Source: Lachnospiraceae bacterium UBA3845 (GTDB taxonomy: Bacteria > Bacillota > Clostridia > Lachnospirales > Lachnospiraceae). Taken from it: a stretch of DNA of 5,191 nt. Below are positions 1 to 5,170 of this stretch, in pieces. The notes under the pieces are model-generated. The model saw nothing but the letters and a program-made list of their open reading frames with translations. It was not told where the DNA came from and made no database searches. The stretch's first letter is position 1; each line of letters opens with the position of its first letter. The stretch spans positions 955 through 6,145 of the forward strand of contig DGHP01000170.1 in assembly GCA_002392705.1 (NCBI GenBank), written 5' to 3'. A program made the position numbers and the translations under genes.

Positions 1-464
1 CCGCTTCTGTTCAGGTAGGTAACCAGGTCGTCCGTTCCGGATTTGCCTTCTGAGAGTTTTTCCTTCACTCCCTCCGGCTGTCGGACCGCGTCTTTTGTTC
101 TGTCGATCAGTTCTCTGGCCCGTTCCTGGATCTTGCGGTGTCCCAGATTGGTCTGTGTAAATGCCAGAAGCGCTGCTCCGGTAACAGGCATAATGGCAAT
201 CAGAAACATCCAGGTCAGCCGGGCTGTGGAATCCATGCCGCTGTTAAACAGATAGATTATGCCGCCGATCGTCAGCAAAGTGAGCGCGGTCGAAAAGAAC
301 GGGATCAGATCCCCCAGCCAGCCGTAGAAAGCGATCACCAGAAGAAGCTGCAGCGCCACAAGCAGCAGTATCAGAAAAAACCGGCTGAAAACCAGGTGAA
401 GCAGTCCTTTTTTTCTTGGCTTTGCCAGTCTGTAAACATCATCCACGTCAGTCACCTCTCCCAT
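1..464 (-). CDS. cls: Cardiolipin synthase, N-terminal part (runs off left edge)
   Basis: Only the first 154 codons are present; the gene continues past position 1, so both HKD phospholipase-D motifs lie outside. What is visible is the membrane-anchoring N-terminus of Bacillota cardiolipin synthases: a basic stretch (RKK, residues 17-19), helix 1 at about 21-50, helix 2 at about 53-73, the family-like segment around D78-S-T-A-R-L-T-W and helix 3 at about 83-102, then a charged cytoplasmic region ending in DDLVTYLNRSG. The family condenses phosphatidylglycerol into cardiolipin at the membrane. The start is uncertain. The ATG at 464 has AAGGG 10 nt upstream. An in-frame ATG at 485 adds seven residues. 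A GTG at 446 has GGAGAGG 8 nt upstream. The frame is open upstream only to a TAA at 489-491, which ends the small gene described separately. Family assignment rests on residue patterns recalled from clostridial homologues and is fairly secure. Confidence 0.82.
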   Translation of the reverse strand, partial: MGEVTDVDDVYRLAKPRKKGLLHLVFSRFFLILLLVALQLLLVIAFYGWLGDLIPFFSTALTLLTIGGIIYLFNSGMDSTARLTWMFLIAIMPVTGAALLAFTQTNLGHRKIQERARELIDRTKDAVRQPEGVKEKLSEGKSGTDDLVTYLNRS

Positions 465-488
465 AACTTTGCCGCCCTTACGCATCCA

Positions 489-665
489 TTACATGTACCT
501 TGAACGCCAGCTGTTTTCCTCCCGGAACGGTGACCTAAACGGCATCGCAATCCATTCCGCCTCGGGAGCCTTCTGAATCGTCTCCTGAATCGTTTCCAGG
601 ATCGTCTCCTGTACGGATTCCTGGATCGTCTCCTTCACGGACTTCTCCAGTTCCTGAAAAAGCAT
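489..665 (-). CDS. Unrecognised 58-aa protein with (S/T)(I/V)xE tetrad repeats, abutting cls in frame
   Basis: This is a short ORF that I do not recognise. The ATG at 665 has a perfect AGGAGG (674-679) 8 nt upstream, as good as the sites of the large genes here, which argues for real translation. Residues 1-32 form a strongly amphipathic helix: L2, L6, V10, I14, V18, I22, I26 and I30 recur exactly every four residues, with S or T just before each from residue 9 on, and E/Q/K elsewhere. Residues 33-58 are different, with PEAEW, MPFRSPF and a basic WRSRYM end. There is no signal peptide or membrane segment. The TAA stop (489-491) is in the same frame as cls, and one TGG codon separates it from an in-frame ATG at 485, so termination-reinitiation coupling or an ancestral fusion is possible. 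It lies just after the terminator of the protease gene. Function is unknown; it could also be a degenerate N-terminal extension of cls. Confidence 0.55.
   Translation of the reverse strand: MLFQELEKSVKETIQESVQETILETIQETIQKAPEAEWIAMPFRSPFREENSWRSRYM
561..632 (-). repeat. Coding tandem repeat, three 24-nt units in the 58-aa gene
   Basis: Each unit begins GAGACGAT on the minus strand. Units occupy 609-632, 585-608 and 561-584; the first two match over most of their length and the third decays after about 12 nt. They encode ETIQESVQ, ETILETIQ and ETIQKAPE, so the eight-residue unit is itself two tetrads. The nucleotide similarity suggests recent duplication inside the gene rather than only selection for helix pattern. 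Confidence 0.7.
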
Positions 666-673
666 AATGTGCG

Positions 674-679
674 CCTCCT
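674..679 (-). promoter_or_regulatory. Ribosome binding site of the 58-aa gene
   Basis: The minus strand reads AGGAGG with 8 nt to the ATG at 665. This is the main reason to treat the short ORF as a gene, because a full consensus site at ideal spacing is unlikely by chance. Confidence 0.65.
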
Positions 680-697
680 GTCTCTTGAGTCAAGTTG

Positions 698-729
698 AAA
701 AAATGTTCGGCAGCCTTTCGCTGCCTGAA
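698..729 (-). terminator. Intrinsic terminator after the S41 peptidase gene
   Basis: On the minus strand TTC-A-GGCAGC (720-729) pairs with GCTGCC-GAA (706-714) around a GAAAG loop, giving a nine-pair stem with one bulged A. After two bases comes a run of six T (698-703). It starts about 10 nt past the TGA of the peptidase gene and separates that unit from the 58-aa gene and cls. Confidence 0.8.
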
Positions 730-739
730 AATACGAAGG

Positions 740-2608
740 TCAGAACAGCTGGTTGATATAATCTGTCAGAGCCTGTCTGTTATAAAAATGCTCCGGTTTT
801 ACGATGATGCAGTCCGGCTGGATTCCTCTGTCCGTATCATAGTAGGAACCGTTCTTCATATAGGACATTCTCTTCGGGGAAGAGATCTTGAACAGAGAGC
901 CGTGGGCGGTTGACATCGTCAGAACAGAGCAGCTTCCTCCTCCCGTCTCTTTGCCCAGGAGGGTAACACGTCCGGAAGACCTGAAGATATTCGGAACCAG
1001 ATTGCCGCAGGAGAAGCTGTAAGGTCCGGTCAGACAGTACAGATTCTTATCCTGCACGGTATCCTGCTCGTCAAATACACCGTCCAGATTGGTGTCGACC
1101 CGGTATGTCCCGGTCGAGATCGCGCCGGTCATGGAGCTTCTTATACTTAGGGATGCTTCTCCCAGATACCAGGCCGCCACAAAGGCGCCCGCATCTATGT
1201 CTCCGCCCCCGTTCAGACTCAGGTCGATGACCACATTCTCGATCGGGCTGCCTTCCCGGGTAATCTGTTCATGCGCGTACATGATCAGACCGATGGTATC
1301 CAGCGTCCCGGATTCCGGATCTTTCTCCACCTCTATATTTCCTGCGTAATAATCCTCTGCCCATCCTCCTACATGGAAGTGGTCAAATGTAACATAGGCA
1401 GTATTCCCGACCTCCTCATAGGCCTCTATCAGATGATCCGCATTCGCTCTGGCGCTGTAATAGATCTGCGCGGTTTCACTGTCTCTCTGGCTGGCCAGTC
1501 CTTCCTCGCCGCTTGTCTGCGCATGATCCGTCAGATAGGACGCGCCCGAAAAACCGGAATGCATATCATCCAGATAATAATTAATGAAGTCAATAAGCGC
1601 GCCGTCCTTCACATTCGGATCCGTACTTGCAAGAGCGGCCCGGTAGCCGGTTTCCCTGAAGATCTTGTCAAAGCTGCTGATATCATGGATCTCCTTCAGA
1701 CCATACAGGTTGTCCATGGCCAGGCACAGTTCGCAGTAGCTGTACCAGGCAAGTTCTTCGCTCAGCATGGCGCTCGGAACCGAGTAAACATAGGAGTATC
1801 CCAGGGGGGTCAGTTCGGAACTGCCGAATCCGAAATCATCGGCGCACCCCATATATACCGCCTCTGTGTTGAACAGCAGAGTTCTGCCGTAACAAAGGGA
1901 CATCATGAAATCCGACATTGTCTGCATCGGAACAAGGTAGAGTCCCTCCTCCTCGGACCAGTAAAGAGGAATGTCGTATGCGGCAAGGTCGAGCTCGATC
2001 TCCTTTCCATAACGGTCAAAAGAGCCTTTCTTTACCCGCTCGATCAGAATCGGATTCCCGTTTTCATCCATATATCCGCTTGTAAGAGTATCCAGCAGGG
2101 AGGTATCTCCTGTGCTGTGAAGGAATGCGTCAAAATCATCAAACAGGATCTTCTGCTCCATAAAATCAATGAGCATGGAGTATCCGTTTTCTCTGGTCAG
2201 CATCGCCACATTGCCGTCTGTCTCCAGAGCCAGCTGATACGCCTCATCATCTCCGTGAAGCTGGAGCATGAAGTTCACCCAGTCAGACAGATCGATGAAG
2301 GGCAGGTCGTTCACGCCGTTGATGAAATAGAGGGGATAATCCAGTTCTTCATCCAGGGTTATGATATAGAAGGGCACCATTTTACTCGACACGGACGCGC
2401 CTGTCAGGTCTTCTTCCGTCTCGCTGCTTTCAGGCACGACTCCCTCCGCATACTCCACTTCCGAAGAGGCTTCCGTCTCTTCTTCCCAGGCCAAAGAATC
2501 TTCCTCCAGAGCCTCCGCATAAGAGGGGGCTGAAAACGCGCAGGATGCCAGTGCCAGTGACAGCAGGACTGCCGCAGCCCTCTTCCCGTTTACAAGTCTT
2601 TTCTTCAT
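740..2608 (-). CDS. Exported S41-family (tricorn/CtpA-like) serine peptidase, probable lipoprotein
   Basis: This is a 622-residue secreted peptidase. Residues 1-31 are an export signal: a basic n-region, the hydrophobic AAAVLLSLALA, and a lipobox L20-A-S-C23. A type I site after A31 is the alternative. An acidic, Ser/Glu-rich linker (about 32-75) follows, then a region (about 78-280) that faintly resembles stalk/copper-amine-oxidase-N-like modules. The S41 core runs from about 335: LDDMH350SGF carries the catalytic His as in tricorn-type S41, IDLSLNGGGD (461-470) is the strand-turn motif, S533 in YSFSCGN is the probable nucleophile, GKETGGG (552-558) is the family glycine turn, and GIQPD (595-599) is the usual C-terminal motif. 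No Lys sits 25 residues after Ser, so the CtpA Ser-Lys dyad is unlikely. No PDZ domain is evident. A dockerin-like acidic loop lies at 505-516. GGAGG (2615-2619) sits 6 nt before the ATG. The substrate is unknown. Confidence 0.93.
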   Translation of the reverse strand: MKKRLVNGKRAAAVLLSLALASCAFSAPSYAEALEEDSLAWEEETEASSEVEYAEGVVPESSETEEDLTGASVSSKMVPFYIITLDEELDYPLYFINGVNDLPFIDLSDWVNFMLQLHGDDEAYQLALETDGNVAMLTRENGYSMLIDFMEQKILFDDFDAFLHSTGDTSLLDTLTSGYMDENGNPILIERVKKGSFDRYGKEIELDLAAYDIPLYWSEEEGLYLVPMQTMSDFMMSLCYGRTLLFNTEAVYMGCADDFGFGSSELTPLGYSYVYSVPSAMLSEELAWYSYCELCLAMDNLYGLKEIHDISSFDKIFRETGYRAALASTDPNVKDGALIDFINYYLDDMHSGFSGASYLTDHAQTSGEEGLASQRDSETAQIYYSARANADHLIEAYEEVGNTAYVTFDHFHVGGWAEDYYAGNIEVEKDPESGTLDTIGLIMYAHEQITREGSPIENVVIDLSLNGGGDIDAGAFVAAWYLGEASLSIRSSMTGAISTGTYRVDTNLDGVFDEQDTVQDKNLYCLTGPYSFSCGNLVPNIFRSSGRVTLLGKETGGGSCSVLTMSTAHGSLFKISSPKRMSYMKNGSYYDTDRGIQPDCIIVKPEHFYNRQALTDYINQLF

Positions 2609-2655
2609 TTCTCTCCTCCGTTCTTTTCATGTCGATTATTTATGTTTATCATGGA

Positions 2656-2684
2656 GCATCCGGAGCTTCCGCCGGCATCCGGAG
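2656..2684. repeat. GC-rich direct repeat in the preA-peptidase gap
   Basis: The plus strand reads GCATCCGGAG twice, at 2656-2665 and 2675-2684, 19 bp apart, with the dyad GCCGGC between them. Each copy holds the palindrome TCCGGA. No T-run follows on either strand, so it is not an intrinsic terminator. The same words (GCATCC, CCGGAG) make up the repeats upstream of preA. The rest of this 103-bp gap is AT-rich (about 2630-2655) and has no convincing promoter, so the peptidase gene may be read from preA. Confidence 0.6.
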
Positions 2685-2711
2685 ATCTTCGGTAAAACAG
2701 CCCGGAATTCC

Positions 2712-4226
2712 TTACGGACAGGCTTTGTTTCTCCGGATCCGTTTCCCCGCGGGTACGATCGCATGCTGGGGACATACCAGAATACAGAGATGGCATCCCA
2801 CACACTTTTTTCCATTCAGGACCGGTCTCCTGCTCCGGTCCGGCTGAAGCGCCTGATGGCCGCCGTCCATACAGGATATCACACAGCGCCCGCAGCCGAT
2901 GCATTTTTCCCTGAGAAATCTCGGAAACAGAATGGTATCCCTTTCCAGCACATCCGTTGTTTCACTGATGCTGTCCAGGCCCAGACCGATTACATCCTTT
3001 ACACTGTCCACGCCCTTCTCCGCCAGATAGCGGTTTAAGCCGCTTTTCAGATCGTCGATGATCCTGTATCCGTACTGCATAACCGCAGTGGTAACCTGAA
3101 TCGAGCTGCCGCCCAGCAGCAGGAACTCCAGGGCATCCTTCCAGCTTTCCACTCCTCCCATGGCGGACAGATGCTTTCCTTTCAGGGCTTCACTCCTGCC
3201 AAGCTCCGCGATAAAGCGCAGGGCGATCGGCTTCACTGCATTGCCGCTGTATCCTCCGAAGGCGGACATCCCCCGCACTGCCGGGGAGGATACATACGTG
3301 TGAATGTTCACATTTGTCACTGATTTGATGGTGTTGATGGCCGCAATCCCGTCCGCGCCTCCGAGCATGGCAGCTTCAGCCGCCGGAATCATGCTGGCCA
3401 CATTCGGCGTCAGTTTCGCCAGCACCGGAATATGGCAGGCCTTCTTCGCGGCTGCGGTGAAACGCCTGACCAGTTCCGGAATCTGTCCGATATCGGAACC
3501 CAGCCCTCCCTCTGCCATATTCGGACAGGAGAAATTCAGTTCCACCGCGTCCGCTCCGTTCTCCTCGCACAACCGCGCAAGTTCCCCCCATTCCTCCTCA
3601 TACTGGCCCATGATGGAAGCCAGGATAAATTTGGAGGGATAGTTTTCTTTCAGGCGCCGGAAAATCTCCATGTTCTCCTTTACGCTGTGATCCGAAAGCT
3701 GTTCGATATTCTTGAAACCGATGATGCTGCCGCCTTCGCCTGTGACAGCGGAAAAACGCGGGGATGCTTCATGGATATCCATGGAACAGATCGTCTTATA
3801 GCAGACGCCCGCCCATCCCGCTTCAAAAGCCCTGGCGCACATGTCATAGCTGCTCGCCACGACGGAAGAGGATAAAAGAAATGGATTCTCCAGAGGGATC
3901 CCGCACAGATCACAGCGAAGCCGGCTCTCGTCCGCCAGGTCCATATCTTCCGTTTCAGGCCTCACCTGCGTGTACAGCCGTCCGATCAGATCCCGGATCT
4001 TCACCTCCCCCGGACGGACGCATGCTTCCTCGCAGCTGCCTCTGCAGCCTGTACAAGGATTAAAAGCGGGAAGACCGGCAGCCGCAGTCTGTTCATTTTC
4101 AAACCATATACTCCGAAGCAGCCCGGAAGGCTTCAGCTCCGGGCATGCCGCGTCACAGGGCGCGTCCTGGCAGAGCGCGCAGCGCACCATATCCGCTCTT
4201 CGTATCACAGATTCATTCTGAATCAT
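2712..4226 (-). CDS. preA: PreA-like dihydropyrimidine dehydrogenase subunit with extra N-terminal Fe-S domain
   Basis: This is a 504-residue flavin/iron-sulfur protein of the PreA/DPYD family, which reduces uracil or thymine to the 5,6-dihydro form in the cytoplasm. Residues 16-69 hold eight cysteines (CxxCx4Cx3CP, then CxxCx3Cx3C), the pattern of the N-terminal Fe-S domain of DPYD and PreT. Residues about 105-400 are the FMN barrel: NPFLLSSS, K144 in CYKT, N173 in FKNIE, N231 in ELNFSCP, N298-T299 in AINTIKS, GGYSG and KPIALRFI. By eye these Asn/Thr match the pyrimidine-contacting residues of mammalian DPD. Two C-terminal [4Fe-4S] motifs follow: C442/445/448/452 and C475/478/481/485. E. coli PreA is about 411 residues, so the N-terminal domain is an addition, while the FAD and NAD(P)H domains are absent and no preT is in the window. 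The start was chosen at 4226, where AGGAGG (4233-4238) sits 6 nt upstream. Another pyrimidine-like substrate is possible. Confidence 0.92.
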   Translation of the reverse strand: MIQNESVIRRADMVRCALCQDAPCDAACPELKPSGLLRSIWFENEQTAAAGLPAFNPCTGCRGSCEEACVRPGEVKIRDLIGRLYTQVRPETEDMDLADESRLRCDLCGIPLENPFLLSSSVVASSYDMCARAFEAGWAGVCYKTICSMDIHEASPRFSAVTGEGGSIIGFKNIEQLSDHSVKENMEIFRRLKENYPSKFILASIMGQYEEEWGELARLCEENGADAVELNFSCPNMAEGGLGSDIGQIPELVRRFTAAAKKACHIPVLAKLTPNVASMIPAAEAAMLGGADGIAAINTIKSVTNVNIHTYVSSPAVRGMSAFGGYSGNAVKPIALRFIAELGRSEALKGKHLSAMGGVESWKDALEFLLLGGSSIQVTTAVMQYGYRIIDDLKSGLNRYLAEKGVDSVKDVIGLGLDSISETTDVLERDTILFPRFLREKCIGCGRCVISCMDGGHQALQPDRSRRPVLNGKKCVGCHLCILVCPQHAIVPAGKRIRRNKACP

Positions 4227-4232
4227 CCATAC

Positions 4233-4238
4233 CCTCCT
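4233..4238 (-). promoter_or_regulatory. Ribosome binding site fixing the preA start
   Basis: AGGAGG lies 6 nt before the ATG at 4226. The reading frame is open back to an ATG at 4331, but that extension would translate this site and the tandem repeats behind it into an Arg/Pro-rich tail without family resemblance. Confidence 0.85.
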
Positions 4239-4247
4239 TTCATGCAT

Positions 4248-4332
4248 CTTCCGCCTCGGAGGTATCCTTTTTCTACCACCGGAGGCATCCCCGTTCTGCC
4301 TCAGAGGCATCCTGTTCCGCCCCGGAGGCATC
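4248..4332. repeat. Four imperfect ~22-bp tandem repeats upstream of preA
   Basis: Units on the plus strand lie at 4248-4267, 4268-4290, 4291-4312 and 4313-4332, each ending in GGAGGCATCC or a close variant (GGAGGTATCC, AGAGGCATCC). Each holds a short dyad; the clearest is GCCTC-A-GAGGC at 4298-4308, and CCTC-G-GAGG at 4254-4262 is another. The array ends about 10 bp before the preA ribosome binding site, so it lies in the 5' leader or promoter zone of preA. Confidence 0.7.
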
Positions 4333-4341
4333 TTTCATGCT

Positions 4342-4370
4342 GACCGGTCCGCTTTCATAAAAAACCGGTC
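4342..4370. promoter_or_regulatory. Paired ACCGGT palindromes 21 bp apart (operator-like)
   Basis: GACCGGTC (4342-4349) is a perfect 8-bp palindrome, and a second ACCGGT core sits at 4364-4369; their centres are 21 bp apart, about two helical turns. On the minus strand the two can also pair as GACCGG/CCGGTC around a loop containing six T, so an RNA structure is the alternative. I see no good -35/-10 pair for preA nearby. Confidence 0.35.
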
Positions 4371-4392
4371 TGTCTGTTCCGGATCAGAGGGT

Positions 4393-4424
4393 AAAACAAA
4401 GCTGTCACCGGAAAACCAGTCCGG
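4393..4424 (-). terminator. Possible weak terminator after the oxidoreductase gene
   Basis: On the minus strand CCGGA (4420-4424) pairs with TCCGG (4408-4412) around a 7-nt loop, and 7 nt later comes TTTGTTTT (4393-4400). The stem is short and the T-run is interrupted and distant, so it probably gives at most partial termination before preA. It partly overlaps the 10-bp palindrome AGTCCGGACT (4418-4427). Confidence 0.25.
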
Positions 4425-4437
4425 ACTCCGCGCGCTC

Positions 4438-4986
4438 TTATATGGAACTGAGACAGTCCCGCATAATGCCTTCTTCATCCGCGCCGTCAATGTCAAGCCC
4501 GACAGCCCTGATCAGTTCCAGATCCTGTATGCCGTAGAAGTTCTGCGCAAGGGCACGGACATAACCGAAACCGAATTCCTCCGGGACATACATGCCGCCG
4601 GCGGTCATGACGTAATACAACTTTTTGGCTCTGCACAGACCCTTCGGAAAGCCTTCCGGCGTGTACAGGAAGGTGATGCCGACTACATTGATCTGCTCAA
4701 AATACTGCTTGAGCGCAGCCGGGAACGACAGGTCCCAGTAAGGCGCGGCAATCACGATCTGATCTGCCGCGGCGAACTGCCTGGCCAGATCAAAGAGCGG
4801 ATCTTCAAATGCGCCGGCTGCGATCAGCCGGTCTCTGTTTTTCAGAAAAGCTTCATCAACCTGCGGAAATGAAATGTCCGAAAGGCGCAGTTCTTCCGTT
4901 TCCCCTCCCAGACCGGCGATCAGGCAGTCAGCCAGCCGTCTGGTCCTTGAATGCTCCCGCACGCATGCATTAATATACAGAATCAT
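4438..4986 (-). CDS. AzoR-like FMN-dependent NAD(P)H oxidoreductase (flavodoxin fold)
   Basis: This 182-residue cytoplasmic flavoprotein belongs to the flavodoxin-like NAD(P)H quinone/azo/nitro reductase group, close in pattern to FMN-dependent NADH-azoreductase. MILYINACVREHSRT (1-15) gives strand 1 and the FMN-phosphate loop with S13 and T15. ADQIVIAAPYWDLSFPAALK (74-93) matches the AzoR segment AAPMYN...LK that holds FMN, with Trp-Asp instead of the usual Tyr-Asn. GITFLYTPEGFPKGL (103-117) and TAGGMY (128-133) are the next two conserved blocks. E. coli AzoR is about 200 residues, so this is slightly short but complete. The start at 4986 is set by AGGAGG (4994-4999) 7 nt upstream; an in-frame ATG at 5052 lacks a usable site and lies inside a predicted hairpin. 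It is 211 bp upstream of preA on the same strand and could share its transcript. The true substrate cannot be told from sequence. Confidence 0.9.
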   Translation of the reverse strand: MILYINACVREHSRTRRLADCLIAGLGGETEELRLSDISFPQVDEAFLKNRDRLIAAGAFEDPLFDLARQFAAADQIVIAAPYWDLSFPAALKQYFEQINVVGITFLYTPEGFPKGLCRAKKLYYVMTAGGMYVPEEFGFGYVRALAQNFYGIQDLELIRAVGLDIDGADEEGIMRDCLSSI

Positions 4987-4993
4987 CCCTTTC

Positions 4994-4999
4994 CCTCCT
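4994..4999 (-). promoter_or_regulatory. Ribosome binding site fixing the oxidoreductase start
   Basis: AGGAGG with 7 nt to the ATG at 4986. The longer in-frame start at 5052 has only AAAGG about 17 nt away and would add 22 residues that do not fit the fold, whose first strand begins at MILYINA. Confidence 0.85.
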
Positions 5000-5015
5000 C
5001 CCAACCGGATGACTG

Positions 5016-5035
5016 TTTTGCAACCGCAGGCAAAA
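5016..5035 (-). promoter_or_regulatory. Leader hairpin next to the oxidoreductase RBS
   Basis: TTTTGC and GCAAAA on the minus strand form a perfect 6-bp stem with an 8-nt loop (5022-5029), ending 16 nt before the AGGAGG. It sits where it could affect ribosome access. It is short and AT-rich at its base, so it may be chance. Confidence 0.3.
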
Positions 5036-5050
5036 TATGTCTCTTTCTTC

Positions 5051-5092
5051 ATCAGTGGTTCCGGCGTACCTTTCTGATCTGCCGGGCCTGAT
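5051..5092 (-). promoter_or_regulatory. Two-tier stem-loop in the oxidoreductase leader
   Basis: On the minus strand ATCAG (5088-5092) pairs with CTGAT (5051-5055), and inside it CCGGC (5081-5085) pairs with GCCGG (5061-5065); the internal loop is 2 nt against 5 nt and the apical loop is 15 nt. A second ATCAG (5074-5078) in the apical loop could compete for the same CTGAT. It matches no riboswitch class that I can recognise by eye. Confidence 0.4.
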
Positions 5093-5141
5093 TACTGAAA
5101 ATTAAATAAATCAACACTTCCCGCAAAGGTTTTATGCAATA

Positions 5142-5170
5142 ATATTAACAAAAGACACTATGGATTTCAA
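5142..5170 (-). promoter_or_regulatory. Sigma-A-type promoter for the oxidoreductase (and perhaps preA)
   Basis: On the minus strand the -35 is TTGAAA (5165-5170, 5 of 6 to consensus) and the -10 is TAATAT (5142-5147, 4 of 6), with a 17-bp spacer and a TGn extension directly before the -10. Transcription would start near 5135, leaving a leader of about 150 nt to the start codon. The surrounding 5095-5160 is the most AT-rich part of the window. Confidence 0.55.

Noticed and set aside
138..503. A 121-codon plus-strand frame across the cls region
   Set aside because: It is antisense to cls, whose three hydrophobic helices and family motifs are clear, and its product is low-complexity Gln/Lys-rich with no ribosome site.
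561..632. The 24-nt repeats near 600 as a CRISPR array
   Set aside because: The units are directly contiguous with no spacers, and they lie in frame inside an ORF with its own ribosome site.
1271..2533. A 420-codon open frame on the plus strand opposite the S41 peptidase gene
   Set aside because: It is in exact codon-on-codon register with the peptidase gene, where a stop arises only from TTA, CTA or TCA in the sense gene. Those Leu and Ser codons are avoided by this CTG/TCC/AGC-preferring genome, so the frame stays open for free. The product has no family resemblance or ribosome site, while the sense protein has a signal peptide and S41 motifs.
2430..2630. A 66-codon minus-strand frame overlapping the 5' end of the S41 peptidase gene
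   Set aside because: It is an alternative frame of the same segment. The GGAGG there is spaced for the ATG at 2608, and the product is Gly/Arg/Ser-rich without features.
3304..3642. Plus-strand frames opposite preA (also 3432-3875, 3764-4063, 3970-4221)
   Set aside because: They are shadows of the well-supported PreA frame and have no ribosome sites or recognisable domains.
4227..4331. A 35-residue N-terminal extension of PreA starting at 4331
   Set aside because: It translates the tandem repeats and the AGGAGG itself into an Arg/Pro/Gly-rich tail with no conserved feature. The ATG at 4226 has a consensus ribosome site at 6 nt and begins just before the Fe-S domain.
4987..5052. A 22-residue N-terminal extension of the oxidoreductase starting at 5052
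   Set aside because: There is no usable ribosome site, the extension precedes the first strand of a flavodoxin fold, and the internal start at 4986 has AGGAGG at 7 nt.
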